From NCBI GenBank assembly GCA_039969355.1, contig JBDVOA010000006.1, positions 211,615-275,614 on the forward strand: a stretch of DNA of 64,000 nt, in the 5' to 3' direction. The translations under genes and the position numbers were made by a program. This document shows positions 8,611-17,583 of this stretch, piece after piece. The DNA comes from JL08 sp039969355 (GTDB lineage: Bacteria; Pseudomonadota; Alphaproteobacteria; Rhodobacterales; Rhodobacteraceae). The notes beneath the pieces were generated by a model. It was not told the DNA's origin. It saw nothing but the letters and a program-made list of their open reading frames with translations, and searched no databases. How positions within the stretch are numbered: the first letter of the stretch is position 1; every line of letters starts with the position of its first letter.

Positions 8611-10074
8611 TCATATCGCATCGCCGATGCTGGCCGCAATGCGTGCGATCCCGTCCGGAATGCGTTTTGCGGGAATCGACGAATACGCGAGACGATAATA
8701 ATGCTTGGGCCGATCAGCCCCGCTAAAGAAGGAATGACCGGGTTCAATCATCACACCATCTTTTAACAGTCGTCTGCTCAAGACTTCGGTGTTTATCTGA
8801 CGTGGCGCCTGCATCCAGAACGAGGAACCGCCATAGGCCCCCTGGCCGGAAATATGCAAACCGCGTTCGGCTATCGCCTGTTCCATTACGACGCGTCGCT
8901 CATGAAACGCTCGCCCCATACGCCTGATCTGTGCGTCGTAGTGCCCCAGCGACAGAAAGTATGCTGCTGTGCGCTGGATGTGGCCGGGCGGGTGGCGCAG
9001 AACGCTGGCACGCAGCGCCCGCGCTTCGCGAATGAACGGCTCTGACCCGACCAGATAGCCCAGGCGCAGCCCCGGGAATAAGGACTTTGAGAAACTCCCC
9101 ACATAGATTACACGCCCGTCCGGATCTAGTGATTTGAGTGCGGGCGAGGGTGGCTTGAGAAACGACATCTCAAATTCATAGTCGTCCTCAACAATCAATG
9201 CGCCCATCTCGCTGGCCCTGTCCAGCAAGGTCCGCCGTCGTTCGAACGGCATTGTAGCTGTTGTCGGGCATTGGTGACTGGGGGTCGTAAATATTACATC
9301 GGTGCCCGGTGGAATTGCATCTGGCGGCAATCCATCCTTATCCACGCGGATTGGCGTCAGATGGCATCGAGACTGCGTTAGAATGTCGCGTAGGGCATGA
9401 TAACAAGGGTCTTCGATTGCCGCAGTTCGGCGCTGCGTCAACAATATCTGCGCCGTTATCCACAGTGCATTCTGCGCACCCAAAGTGATTAATATTTGCT
9501 CCGGGCGCGCGTTGATTCCTCTGCGCGGCAATGTATGACGCGCGATAAATTCTATCAGCTGAGGGTCATCCTGATCATAGTAGTCAGTGGTCAACGGTGT
9601 GAAGTCTTTTTGACCCATCGCTTGAAGTGCGCAATGCCGCCAGTTTGCATGATCAAACAAAGTAGGATCAGCCTGTCCGTAGATAAACGGATACTTGAAC
9701 CGGGCCCAGTCTTGCGGTTTGCTTGGTGTGTCGCCGCCAGTGTAGCGCCGGCCAATCGCGCGTGTCCAGTCTACAACTTCCTGTTGTGGCAAAGATGGCG
9801 CAAAGTCTGGCGGAATTGGCGCATTTGGAGAAACGAAATATCCTGATCGCCCGCGTGAGGTCAGATAATCGTTTGCCAAAAGTTCGGTGTAAGCCAGCGT
9901 TACTGTAATTCTGCTGACGCCCAGATGGGCAGCCATTTTGCGGGTCGAAGGCAGTTTCTCTCCTTGCGCAAAACGCCCGCTCAAAATGCCTTGGGCGATC
10001 ATTTGCTGGATCTGTGCCTGCAAAGTTCCCTGGGTTTCGGGGAGTAGAAAAAAGGTCTCGACCGGAAGTGCCAT
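8611..10074 (-). CDS. tauR: MocR-type taurine regulator TauR
   Basis: A 487-residue fusion of a GntR winged helix (about residues 12-80, with KLPSTRKMAAHLGVSRITV) and an aminotransferase-like PLP domain. The PLP lysine lies in VGSFSKSLFPGLRLGYL (about 330). MocR proteins of this type sense amino compounds through the PLP domain; TauR activates taurine transaminase genes in Rhodobacter. The position upstream of xsc and close to tpa supports that identity. Two CTGGACYTAA-like repeats just upstream of its own start suggest autoregulation. The family is large, and other MocR members look alike, so the name rests on context plus the operator sites. Confidence 0.82.
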   Translation of the reverse strand: MALPVETFFLLPETQGTLQAQIQQMIAQGILSGRFAQGEKLPSTRKMAAHLGVSRITVTLAYTELLANDYLTSRGRSGYFVSPNAPIPPDFAPSLPQQEVVDWTRAIGRRYTGGDTPSKPQDWARFKYPFIYGQADPTLFDHANWRHCALQAMGQKDFTPLTTDYYDQDDPQLIEFIARHTLPRRGINARPEQILITLGAQNALWITAQILLTQRRTAAIEDPCYHALRDILTQSRCHLTPIRVDKDGLPPDAIPPGTDVIFTTPSHQCPTTATMPFERRRTLLDRASEMGALIVEDDYEFEMSFLKPPSPALKSLDPDGRVIYVGSFSKSLFPGLRLGYLVGSEPFIREARALRASVLRHPPGHIQRTAAYFLSLGHYDAQIRRMGRAFHERRVVMEQAIAERGLHISGQGAYGGSSFWMQAPRQINTEVLSRRLLKDGVMIEPGHSFFSGADRPKHYYRLAYSSIPAKRIPDGIARIAASIGDAI

Positions 10075-10087
10075 GACCCATCCTAAA

Positions 10088-10119
10088 CTGGACTTAGCGC
10101 AATTGCAATTTGGACCTAA
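10088..10119 (+). promoter_or_regulatory. Candidate TauR operator upstream of tauR
   Basis: Direct repeats CTGGACTTAG (10088-10097) and TTGGACCTAA (10110-10119) are spaced 22 bases and each match CTGGACYTAA at nine of ten positions. They start 14 bases upstream of the tauR start codon and point towards the divergent GNAT gene, so they may serve tauR autoregulation, the GNAT gene or both. Confidence 0.62.
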
Positions 10120-10284
10120 CGATAGGCGAAACCACCGGAAGATCTTTTGATGCAGCGACTAAGTGATATCATTACAGTTGGTCATATGCAAGGCTTTTCC
10201 TAATTATTGAGACATCTAGTCTCATAAGTGTTGCCTCGAGAGAGGCCGTGTTGATATGCGCCGAGCAGGCTGCAATGATAACTT

Positions 10285-10737
10285 ATGGCTGATCGGATAC
10301 TGAGACGTGCAACTCTACTGGATGAGTCTGGAATAGTGCGGTGCATCGAACGCGCGTACGCCATTTATGAGCGTGCCGTGCCAGACCTTCCAGAGGTATC
10401 TCAGGGGATTGATCGCGATATTGCAGACAACATTGTCTGGGTTGCGGAGTTGAACGGTCAAATAACGGGTGTTTTGGTACTCATTCCGGAACCTGACGGC
10501 CTGACCATCGCAAACGTTGCAGTGGATCCTGCTAACAAGGGTCAGGGGATTGGGGGGTACCTGATGGAAAGGGCAACCGCCGAAGCGGTCCGGTTGGGCG
10601 AGCGATCACTGCGGCTGAGCACCCATGTCGACATGCCCGATAATGTGGCGCTTTATATGCATCTGGGTTGGGAAGAGATCGGGCGCGAAGGGAACAAGGT
10701 ATACATGTCCAAAGAAGTGAATGCGCAAGTTCCCTGA
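10285..10737 (+). CDS. GNAT family N-acetyltransferase
   Basis: A 150-residue GNAT acetyltransferase. The acetyl-CoA binding motif A is clear as VDPANKGQGIGGYLMERA (about residues 90-107), and the C-terminal HLGWEEIGREGNKVYMSK is the usual end of the fold. It transfers acetyl groups from acetyl-CoA to an unknown amine. It reads divergently from tauR across a region with TauR-like repeats and convergently with tpa, so it may belong to the taurine regulon. The substrate cannot be named from sequence. Confidence 0.85.
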   Translation: MADRILRRATLLDESGIVRCIERAYAIYERAVPDLPEVSQGIDRDIADNIVWVAELNGQITGVLVLIPEPDGLTIANVAVDPANKGQGIGGYLMERATAEAVRLGERSLRLSTHVDMPDNVALYMHLGWEEIGREGNKVYMSKEVNAQVP

Positions 10738-10745
10738 TAAAAACC

Positions 10746-10770
10746 TCCGCGAACCGACTTGGTTCGCGGA
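10746..10770 (-). terminator. Intrinsic terminator of tpa
   Basis: A perfect 10-bp stem, TCCGCGAACC with GGTTCGCGGA, and a five-base loop lies between the convergent GNAT gene and tpa. On the minus strand it is followed by GGTTTTTAT, so it terminates tpa; the plus-strand side lacks a T-run. Confidence 0.75.
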
Positions 10771-10805
10771 CGTCCTAAATTATGATCCTCAATCTGACGT
10801 GGACC

Positions 10806-12197
10806 CTACGCAAAGACCCGACCAAGCGCGCCGTCGATGGCGTTGGTGATCTGGTCGATGTCATCAGTTGTTGCGATCAGGGCCGGTGAAAGGCACAGCG
10901 TGTTATTGTAGCCCGGCACTGATCGGTTGGTCATGCCAATAATGACCCCTTGCGCCATACAATCCGCTACAACGGCTGCGGCCGCCTTCTCGTCTACAGG
11001 TTCACGCGTGCTGCGATCTTTCACCAGTTCGGCGCCGCAGAAAAGGCCCTTGCCCCGAACCTGACCAATAGCACTGTGTTTGTCCGCAAGAGCATTGAGG
11101 TTGTCGATTAGATGCGCGCCCATTGCGTTCGTATTATCGAGCAGGTTCTCATCCTCGATGATGCGCAGGTTTTCAAGGGCCGCCGCCGGACCAGCTGTGC
11201 AACCGCCAAATGTCGATATGTCGCGGAAATAGTTCATCGGGTCATCAGCGTTGTCCTTGAACTTGTCGAAAACGCCCTCGGTGGTCACCAGACAGGCGAT
11301 TGCAGCATAGCCAGAGGCTACACCTTTCGCCATGGTCACCATATCGGGTTTAACGCCGTATTGTTGGTAACCAAACCATGACCCTGTGCGACCAACGCCG
11401 CAAACAACTTCATCGATATGCAGTAAGACTTCGTATTTTGCACAAATTTCCTGAACGCGGTCCCAATAGCCCTGAGGCGGGGTTATGACACCTCCACCAG
11501 CTGTGACGGGTTCCAGACAAAGGGCGCCGACGGTCTCTGGTCCTTCACGCAGAATGGTTTTTTCGATCTCGTTTGCGGCCCATTCGCCATAATTGTCTAG
11601 ATCAGCGCCTTCTTGTTCAAAGCCGCGATACTCGAGGCAATGTGGGAAGCGCACAAAACCCGGCGTAAATGGGCCGTACTGAGCGTTTCGTTCGTCCTGA
11701 CCGCCCGCGGAAAGCGCGCTGATGGTTGTACCGTGATAGTCCCGTTCACGATACAGGATCTTGTATTTTTTGCCGCCATATTTTGCATGAGACAACTGGC
11801 GAACCATCTTGAACGCCTTTTCGTTGGCTTCAGAGCCAGAGTTTGTATAGTAAACCCGGCTCATTCCCGGCATTTTTTCAATCAGCTTTTCTGCGAAGAG
11901 AGCGCCCGGGATTGACCCTGCAGAGCCCGCAAAATAATTTAATTTGATCAATTGATCCCGCACTGCATTTGCAATTGATTCCCGACCGTAGCCGACATTG
12001 ACCGTCCAAACACCGCCAGAAACTGCATCCAGGTGTTCTTTGCCCTTTTGATCCCAAACGCGCATGCCCTTGCCCTCGACAATGACCCGGGGATCGATAG
12101 ATTCGAAAGGTTTATGCTGGATCAGGTGATGCCATACATGGGCCTTATCAGCTTGCACCACATGACTGATATCATTGTCTTTAAATGTGCCGTCCAT
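10806..12197 (-). CDS. tpa: Taurine-pyruvate aminotransferase
   Basis: A class III PLP aminotransferase of 463 residues. It transfers the amino group of taurine to pyruvate, giving sulfoacetaldehyde and alanine. Family signs are YTNSGSEANEKAFKMVRQ (about 122-139), the Asp of LLHIDEVVCGVGRTG (about 260) and the PLP lysine in VTMAKGVASGYAAI (about 291). The N-terminal block AHVWHHLIQHKPF is typical of Tpa. Sulfoacetaldehyde then goes to Xsc, encoded 2 kb away on the same strand. Imperfect TauR-like direct repeats lie about 100 bases upstream, and a terminator follows. Omega-amino acid aminotransferases are the closest alternative. Confidence 0.92.
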   Translation of the reverse strand: MDGTFKDNDISHVVQADKAHVWHHLIQHKPFESIDPRVIVEGKGMRVWDQKGKEHLDAVSGGVWTVNVGYGRESIANAVRDQLIKLNYFAGSAGSIPGALFAEKLIEKMPGMSRVYYTNSGSEANEKAFKMVRQLSHAKYGGKKYKILYRERDYHGTTISALSAGGQDERNAQYGPFTPGFVRFPHCLEYRGFEQEGADLDNYGEWAANEIEKTILREGPETVGALCLEPVTAGGGVITPPQGYWDRVQEICAKYEVLLHIDEVVCGVGRTGSWFGYQQYGVKPDMVTMAKGVASGYAAIACLVTTEGVFDKFKDNADDPMNYFRDISTFGGCTAGPAAALENLRIIEDENLLDNTNAMGAHLIDNLNALADKHSAIGQVRGKGLFCGAELVKDRSTREPVDEKAAAAVVADCMAQGVIIGMTNRSVPGYNNTLCLSPALIATTDDIDQITNAIDGALGRVFA

Positions 12198-12532
12198 GGG
12201 ATGACCTTTCCAGTTTGAGTTGACCAGTTACTGTGCTTAGGCACAGTCGACCCTTGATTTTAACAAATGGCACCATTTCTGTATCGTCGAATATAGTGCC
12301 AGATTACAGTGCAGTATAGGGCCAGCGTTTTCGCATTGACGCTTGAGTGGAAAAATGATTCGATATTAAGTATCTGATTTGTATTTATAATCTGCAATCT
12401 AGGGGCTCGAAGCTGTCAAGTTCGCACCCGGCAAGGCGCTAAAGCGAGTAAGGAAAACACTTGCTTGGTCTTAGCATGGCGACAAAGCCTGCGTATCCTT
12501 TTGGCACTTGTTCCTAAATTGTATCCCTCGCT
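12198..12532. other. Intergenic region between tpa and malyl-CoA lyase
   Basis: No gene is visible. It holds the tpa promoter region with the direct repeats described at 12293-12325. The half near 12360-12430 is AT-rich. Nothing else could be supported. Confidence 0.5.
12293..12325 (-). promoter_or_regulatory. Candidate TauR operator upstream of tpa
   Basis: On the minus strand CTGGCCCTAT (12325-12316) and CTGGCACTAT (12302-12293) form a direct repeat with 23-base spacing, matching CTGGACYTAA at eight and seven of ten positions. The spacing equals that upstream of xsc and nearly that upstream of tauR, which makes a shared regulator plausible despite the weaker match. Confidence 0.5.
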
Positions 12533-13495
12533 TCAGGTATTGCCTAAAATCATTTCAGACTGACGAACAATAACTTCCGCCTGTTTGATCGACGCGATAT
12601 CGACCAGACGGCCTTTATACACAGTGGCACCTTCTCCATTGGATTTGGCTGAATCCATCGCGGCAAGGATTTCGCGCGCTTCTGCCACGGCTTCAGCCGA
12701 TGGCGTAAAAACCTGATTTGCCAAAGTAATCTGCTTGGGATGGATAGCCCATTTGCCCACCATTCCTAAGGTGGCAGAACGGCGCGATTGTGCAATGAAA
12801 CCTTCGTCGTCGCTGAAATCGCCAAAGGGGCCATCTACTGGCAAGATCCCATGTGTGCGACAGGCTGCGACAATAGCGGCTTGCGCCCAATGCCACGGAT
12901 CAGACCAATGCTTTTGTCCGTCCCTGTACATATAGTAGTTTTCCTGAGTACCGCCGATACCTGTGGTCTGCATGCCCATTGACGCTGCAAAATCTGCAGC
13001 GCCCAATGACATTGCCTGCAGTCGAGCACTGGAAGCAGCGATCTCTTCGACATGGGCAATGCCTGCGGCACTTTCGATTATCACTTCGAAGCTGATCGGT
13101 TTCGATCTGCCTTTTGCTGCTTCGATCGACGTTACCAGCGCATCCACGGCATAGACGTCTGCTGCGGATCCAACTTTGGGGATCATGATCTGATCCAGCC
13201 GGTCACCTGCTTGCTCCAGCAGATCCACGACATCTCGATACCACCAAGGGCTGTCGAGTCCGTTAATTCGCACGCTTAGATATTTGTTCCCCCAATCCAC
13301 GTCAGAGATGGCTGCAATAACATTAGTGCGGGCAGCGTCTTTGTCGGTAGGCGCGACCGAGTCCTCAAGATCAAGGTTGATCACGTCTGCAGCGCTAGCC
13401 GCCATTTTCTCGAACAACGCCGGTCGCGATCCCGGGCCAAAGAGCTGACAGCGATTTGGGCGGGCGGGCGCAGCGGGTTGCAAACGGAAACTCAT
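12533..13495 (-). CDS. mcl1: L-malyl-CoA/beta-methylmalyl-CoA lyase
   Basis: A CoA ester lyase of 320 residues of the CitE/Mcl family. It cleaves malyl-CoA to glyoxylate and acetyl-CoA and forms or cleaves beta-methylmalyl-CoA, a step of the ethylmalonyl-CoA pathway. Visible motifs are DVINLDLEDSVAP (Mg-binding acidic loop, about 38-50), MIPKVGS, FEVIIES with the conserved Glu, and GKWAIHPKQI near the end. I use the ATG at 13495 (MSFRLQPAAPARPNR), where Rhodobacteraceae Mcl1 normally begins and GAGAGG precedes; an open frame continues to 13570 without support. Acetyl-CoA from taurine or sulfoacetate could be assimilated through this enzyme. Confidence 0.88.
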   Translation of the reverse strand: MSFRLQPAAPARPNRCQLFGPGSRPALFEKMAASAADVINLDLEDSVAPTDKDAARTNVIAAISDVDWGNKYLSVRINGLDSPWWYRDVVDLLEQAGDRLDQIMIPKVGSAADVYAVDALVTSIEAAKGRSKPISFEVIIESAAGIAHVEEIAASSARLQAMSLGAADFAASMGMQTTGIGGTQENYYMYRDGQKHWSDPWHWAQAAIVAACRTHGILPVDGPFGDFSDDEGFIAQSRRSATLGMVGKWAIHPKQITLANQVFTPSAEAVAEAREILAAMDSAKSNGEGATVYKGRLVDIASIKQAEVIVRQSEMILGNT

Positions 13496-13805
13496 AGGAG
13501 GCGGCCTCTCAGGTAAGAATGTTGCGTCTGGGTTGAGCAGCGAGTTATAAAACTGCGCGATGGTCTGCAAGGGGATAATGCAGGCGCAGCAATTTTAATG
13601 AGAATTCCAACCGAACATTCCCTGCAGGGTAGGAAGATATGGCGCGCGAATCCAAGCAACTAAGCAATTTTTGCCGCAACAATGGGTGTATTGTAGAAGA
13701 ATCTTCTATGTCGATGATCTTTTGCAATCTATTCGCAATTCCATTTCGCAGCCATTCGGGCATTTTGGGGAGGCAATTGGCCTAAATTCTTGGGGAGCCT
13801 TCAAT
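13496..13805. other. Divergent intergenic region between mcl1 and dgcN
   Basis: A 310-base gap between divergent genes, which should hold both promoters. I see no RNA gene or clear operator. Short open frames here have no family character. Confidence 0.4.
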
Positions 13806-14807
13806 ATGATCGAAACACCATATCTTTTGTTCTTGGGCGATGCACCTGACCAACTGGCAGCCAAAGTCGCGCAAGGTATTAAAGACTGGCGCCCGGAAAA
13901 TGCGGTCGGCCAACTTCGTCTTCCCGGTTGCGGCACTGACGTTGGGCTTAACGATATGACACTTGCCGAAGGTCGCGAGGCAGGCGCCAAGACTCTGGTG
14001 ATCGGTGTTGCCAACCGTGGCGGTATCATCAGCACGGAATGGAAGACCGTCCTGATCGAGGCGATTGAGATGGGTTACGATCTTGCCAGCGGGCTACACA
14101 ATCTGTTGCGCGACGAAGGCGATTTGGTCGCCGCAGCACAAACCCATGGCGGCACAATGCACGATGTGCGCGTTCCAACGGTGGGGTATCCCATTGCAAA
14201 TGGGGTTAAGCGATCCGGTAAACGGGTTCTGGCGGTTGGTACCGATTGTTCTGTTGGGAAAATGTATACGGCGCTGGCGCTCGACGCTTCAATGCGGGCC
14301 AAAGGGTTGAAAAGCACCTTCCGTGCCACGGGTCAGACCGGCATTCTGATCACCGGCCATGGGGTTCCACTTGATGCTGTGATCGCGGATTTCATGGCAG
14401 GGGCAGTCGAATATCTGACGCCTGACAATGACGATGATCATTGGGATATTATCGAGGGGCAGGGTAGCTTATTTCATGTTTCCTATTCTGGTGTCACGAT
14501 GGCGTTGATCCATGGTGGTCAGCCTGATGCGCTGATTCTCAGTCATGAACCAACACGCCCCCACATGCGCGGTCTGCCAGGATACACTTTGCCGTCGCTA
14601 GAGGCTCTGCGCGATGTAGCGTTGCAGTTGGCCCAGGTTGCAAATCCGGCCTGTAAGGTTGTTGGAATTACGGTCAATACGCAACATATGGGCGAAGCTG
14701 AAGCTGAGGCTTACATGGCAGAAGTCGAAAGCCGGATGGGCCTGCCCACGGTTGATCCTTTCCGGGACAGCGCTGATCGACTGGCGGATGCACTCGCGGC
14801 CTTGTAA
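13806..14807 (+). CDS. dgcN: DUF1611 protein, probable N-acetyltransferase DgcN
   Basis: A 333-residue DUF1611 protein. A P-loop-like segment VGTDCSVGKMYTALAL is visible near residues 140-155, and IEGQGSLFHVSYSGVTM is a conserved block further on. In marine bacteria DgcN acts with DgcA in D-glutamate catabolism, DgcN being reported as an N-acetyltransferase and DgcA as the N-acetyl-D-glutamate racemase. The start at 13806 (MIETPYLLFLGD) follows GGGGAG; the open frame further upstream to 13671 has no family similarity. Gene order dgcN-dgcA-transaminase supports the role. The biochemical role is taken from the family, not shown here. Confidence 0.8.
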   Translation: MIETPYLLFLGDAPDQLAAKVAQGIKDWRPENAVGQLRLPGCGTDVGLNDMTLAEGREAGAKTLVIGVANRGGIISTEWKTVLIEAIEMGYDLASGLHNLLRDEGDLVAAAQTHGGTMHDVRVPTVGYPIANGVKRSGKRVLAVGTDCSVGKMYTALALDASMRAKGLKSTFRATGQTGILITGHGVPLDAVIADFMAGAVEYLTPDNDDDHWDIIEGQGSLFHVSYSGVTMALIHGGQPDALILSHEPTRPHMRGLPGYTLPSLEALRDVALQLAQVANPACKVVGITVNTQHMGEAEAEAYMAEVESRMGLPTVDPFRDSADRLADALAAL

Positions 14808-14869
14808 CGACGGGATCATTCACGATATCGGTGCGCCTGAAAAAGTTATGTGAATCGGGAGATATTTTG

Positions 14870-15835
14870 GTGCTGATAAATGTGACACAGGATGTGTTCC
14901 AACTTGCACAGGTGTTCACCATCAGCCGCGGGTCGCGCACGCAAGCCGCCGTCTTGACAGTCACGCTGAGCGATGGCGATCATGTCGGGCGCGGCGAATG
15001 CGTGCCCTACGCGCGCTACAACGAGACGTTGGACTCCGTGAGCCGAGAAGTGCTTTGTCTGCCGTCAGAATTTGACCGGGCTGGTCTTTTTGATCTGTTG
15101 CCAGCAGGTGCGGCGCGAAACGCGATTGACTGTGCGCTTTGGGATCTGGAGGCCAAGCGGTCTGGTCAAAGGGTTTGGGAGTTGGCCGGGTTGGCCAGAC
15201 CAGGGCCGGAAATAACGGCCTACACCCTTTCCTTGGACACGCCGGAAAAGATGCAAGCCGAGGCATCACGTCATGCGCATCGCCCGATGCTTAAGATCAA
15301 GTTGGGAACGCCCGATGACATGGCTCGGCTTGAAGCGGTGCGTGCTGGAGCCCCCGCTGCGCCCATTATCGTTGATGCCAACGAGGGATGGTCTGCAGAA
15401 ATCTATGCCGACTTGGCACCGCATCTCGCGCGATTGGGGGTGCAGTTGGTCGAACAGCCTTTGCCTGCTGGCAATGATGACGCTCTGATCGGGATGGAAC
15501 GGCCTGTGCCGGTGTGTGCCGACGAGAGTTGTCACGACCGGTCGAGCCTCGATGGGCTCAAAGAAAAATATGATGTCGTAAATATTAAGCTCGACAAGAC
15601 CGGCGGGCTAACCGAGGCGCTCGCGCTAAAGCAAGCGGCCTTGGCCGAGGGATATGACGTCATGGTGGGATGCATGGTTGGCAGTTCGCTGGCAATGGCG
15701 CCCGCCGTCTTGGTTGCGCAGGGTGCGTCAGTTGTAGATCTTGACGGTCCGCTGTTGTTGGCTGAAGACCGGGACAACGCTTTGACATTTGATGAGAACG
15801 GGGTGCATCCGCCAGATGCCACCCTATGGGGATAA
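14870..15835 (+). CDS. dgcA: Dipeptide epimerase-like racemase DgcA
   Basis: An enolase-superfamily protein of about 321 residues. The catalytic pattern is visible: MLKIKLG (KxK acid/base), VDANEGW, QLVEQPLP, CADESCH for the metal ligands, and NIKLDKTGG for the second lysine. This is the dipeptide epimerase/muconate cycloisomerase branch; next to DgcN it is likely the N-acetyl-D-glutamate racemase. I prefer the GTG at 14870, which follows GGGAGA at a normal distance, over the GTG at 14831. An L-Ala-D/L-Glu epimerase role in peptidoglycan recycling is the main alternative. Confidence 0.82.
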   Translation: MLINVTQDVFQLAQVFTISRGSRTQAAVLTVTLSDGDHVGRGECVPYARYNETLDSVSREVLCLPSEFDRAGLFDLLPAGAARNAIDCALWDLEAKRSGQRVWELAGLARPGPEITAYTLSLDTPEKMQAEASRHAHRPMLKIKLGTPDDMARLEAVRAGAPAAPIIVDANEGWSAEIYADLAPHLARLGVQLVEQPLPAGNDDALIGMERPVPVCADESCHDRSSLDGLKEKYDVVNIKLDKTGGLTEALALKQAALAEGYDVMVGCMVGSSLAMAPAVLVAQGASVVDLDGPLLLAEDRDNALTFDENGVHPPDATLWG

Positions 15836-15845
15836 GGATCAGACC

Positions 15846-16703
15846 ATGCGCACTGTTTACGTTAACGGAGAGTACTTGCCCGAAGGTGACGCCAAAATCT
15901 CGATCTTTGATCGCGGTTTTCTCATGGCTGATGGTGTCTATGAAGTGACCTCTGTTCTGGATGGCAAGCTTATCGATTTCGACGGGCATGCAATTCGCCT
16001 CGAACGATCTCTGAACGAGTTGGAAATGACGGTGCCGGTGACGAAAGATGAATTGTTGGCAATCCATCGCGAATTGGTGAAAGTCAACGTGATCGAGGAC
16101 GGGTTGGTCTATCTGCAAATTACTCGTGGGTCAGACGGTGATCGGGATTTTGTTTTTCCGGATGCAGATACCAAGCCTACCGTGGTTCTGTTCACACAAC
16201 GCAAGTCGAGCCCGGACGACAGTCCGGTCGCGAAAAAAGGTATAAAGGTTATTAGTATTGAAGACGTCCGTTGGGGACGGCGCGACATCAAGACCGTTCA
16301 GTTGCTGTACCCCTCAATGGGGAAAATGATGGCCAAGAAAGCTGGCGCGGACGATGCGTGGATGACTGAAAACGGTTATGTTACTGAGGGAACGTCCAAC
16401 AACGCTTATATCGTCAAAGGAAACAAGATCATCACGCGAGCGCTGAGCAACGACATCCTGCACGGCATCACGCGAGCGGCTGTGCTACGGTTTGCACGCG
16501 AGGCGCAGATGGAGGTCGAAGAGCGTAATTTCACCGTTGATGAGGCGAAACAGGCTGACGAGGCGTTTATCACATCCGCTACGATGTTCGTTACCCCCGT
16601 GGTCGAATTGGACGGAGTTGCAGTGGGGGACGGTGTTCCAGGGCGCGTGGCACCAAGGTTGCGTGAAATATATCTTGAGGAGAGCCGCAAGGTCGCAGTC
16701 TGA
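15846..16703 (+). CDS. dat: D-amino-acid transaminase
   Basis: A class IV PLP aminotransferase of 285 residues. It exchanges amino groups between D-amino acids and 2-oxo acids. The start MRTVYVNGEYLPEGDAKIS, the FDRGFLMADGVYEV block (about 21-34), the PLP lysine in RRDIKTVQLL (about 145) and EGTSNNAYIV (about 181-190) are typical of D-alanine transaminase. It begins 11 bases after dgcA, so it is probably cotranscribed with dgcN and dgcA as a D-amino-acid utilisation operon. Branched-chain aminotransferases share the fold but differ in the early block. Confidence 0.87.
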   Translation: MRTVYVNGEYLPEGDAKISIFDRGFLMADGVYEVTSVLDGKLIDFDGHAIRLERSLNELEMTVPVTKDELLAIHRELVKVNVIEDGLVYLQITRGSDGDRDFVFPDADTKPTVVLFTQRKSSPDDSPVAKKGIKVISIEDVRWGRRDIKTVQLLYPSMGKMMAKKAGADDAWMTENGYVTEGTSNNAYIVKGNKIITRALSNDILHGITRAAVLRFAREAQMEVEERNFTVDEAKQADEAFITSATMFVTPVVELDGVAVGDGVPGRVAPRLREIYLEESRKVAV

Positions 16704-16771
16704 GTGCATCAAGTCTGGGAGCGGTAGTCGTCTACCGGGTGGTCAACGGCGGAACCAGAGAGGCAGACTGG

Positions 16772-17083
16772 CTATTCTTTACCAACATTGGCGGCAAAAG
16801 ATTGCTTGAATGATTCCTGCTGCGCATCCGTTGCCTCGGTCTGATAGTTGGATTTCCATTCTTCCATTGTCATTCCGTAGAAGAGTTCGCGCGCATCTTC
16901 CTTTCCGATCTCAATGCCTTTTTCGGCTGCGGCTTCGGCGTACCAGCGGCTCAGACAGTTCCGGCAAAAACCTGCGAAATTCATCAAGTCAATGTTTTGT
17001 ACATCGGTTCGGTCCTGCATCAGGTGTTTTTGCAACCGACGATAGGCCGCAGCCTGTAGTTCGATTTCTGTTTGATTATACAT
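16772..17083 (-). CDS. DUF1244 family protein
   Basis: A 103-residue soluble protein of the DUF1244 family, recognised by FAGFCRNCLSRWYAEAA (about 47-63) and the KEDARELFYGMTMEEWK block (about 72-88). Two cysteines in CRNC might bind a metal or act in redox. The family is widespread in proteobacteria with no known function. It is convergent with the D-amino-acid operon and shows no clear link to it. Confidence 0.8.
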   Translation of the reverse strand: MYNQTEIELQAAAYRRLQKHLMQDRTDVQNIDLMNFAGFCRNCLSRWYAEAAAEKGIEIGKEDARELFYGMTMEEWKSNYQTEATDAQQESFKQSFAANVGKE

Positions 17084-17203
17084 AGTTACGGCTCCAGCTA
17101 TGTCATGATTCGACGTTGGATGAATGCGGTCCCATTACCTAGCGATCACAAATCAAAGGTACAAACGCGATAAGGGACCACACGAAAGTTTCTGTCACGT
17201 TAG

Positions 17204-17443
17204 TTATACCAGTTTCAATGCAAGGTATGGGACAAGACTACTGATCAGCGCCAGTACTTTGTAGTTGGAAAGGTACCCAAAGTAGGCGCGATTAAGGTCC
17301 GCTTCAGACAGGCCAGTGACCTGGTGGTGAATGCGGGCCGCCGTGGGCCGGAATGCGGTCAAGGCAATCGCAGTCGCGATAACAAAGCCGAAGTTGAGGA
17401 CGGTCATCCATCCAAAAAACGAAGTCCAGGTTTCAATAGTCAT
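17204..17443 (-). CDS. Small membrane protein of the DUF6868 type
   Basis: A 79-residue protein with two predicted membrane helices, one near residues 8-28 (GWMTVLNFGFVIATAIAL) and one at the C terminus (VLALISSLVPYLAL). The start at 17443 (MTIETWTSFF) follows AAGGAG. The family name is a recollection of similar short proteins and is not certain. Function unknown. Confidence 0.6.
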   Translation of the reverse strand: MTIETWTSFFGWMTVLNFGFVIATAIALTAFRPTAARIHHQVTGLSEADLNRAYFGYLSNYKVLALISSLVPYLALKLV

Positions 17444-17583
17444 GGAATTCTCCTTTCGGGAACGTTCCTTTCGTTCCAAGAATTATGTGGGGATGAGGGC
17501 GCTTTCGGGCAAGATCACAATTCATGATATCGCTCAGATCGTCGATCTGACGCAGCGTTTCTAAAGAGCCGAGGATGGGCGCT

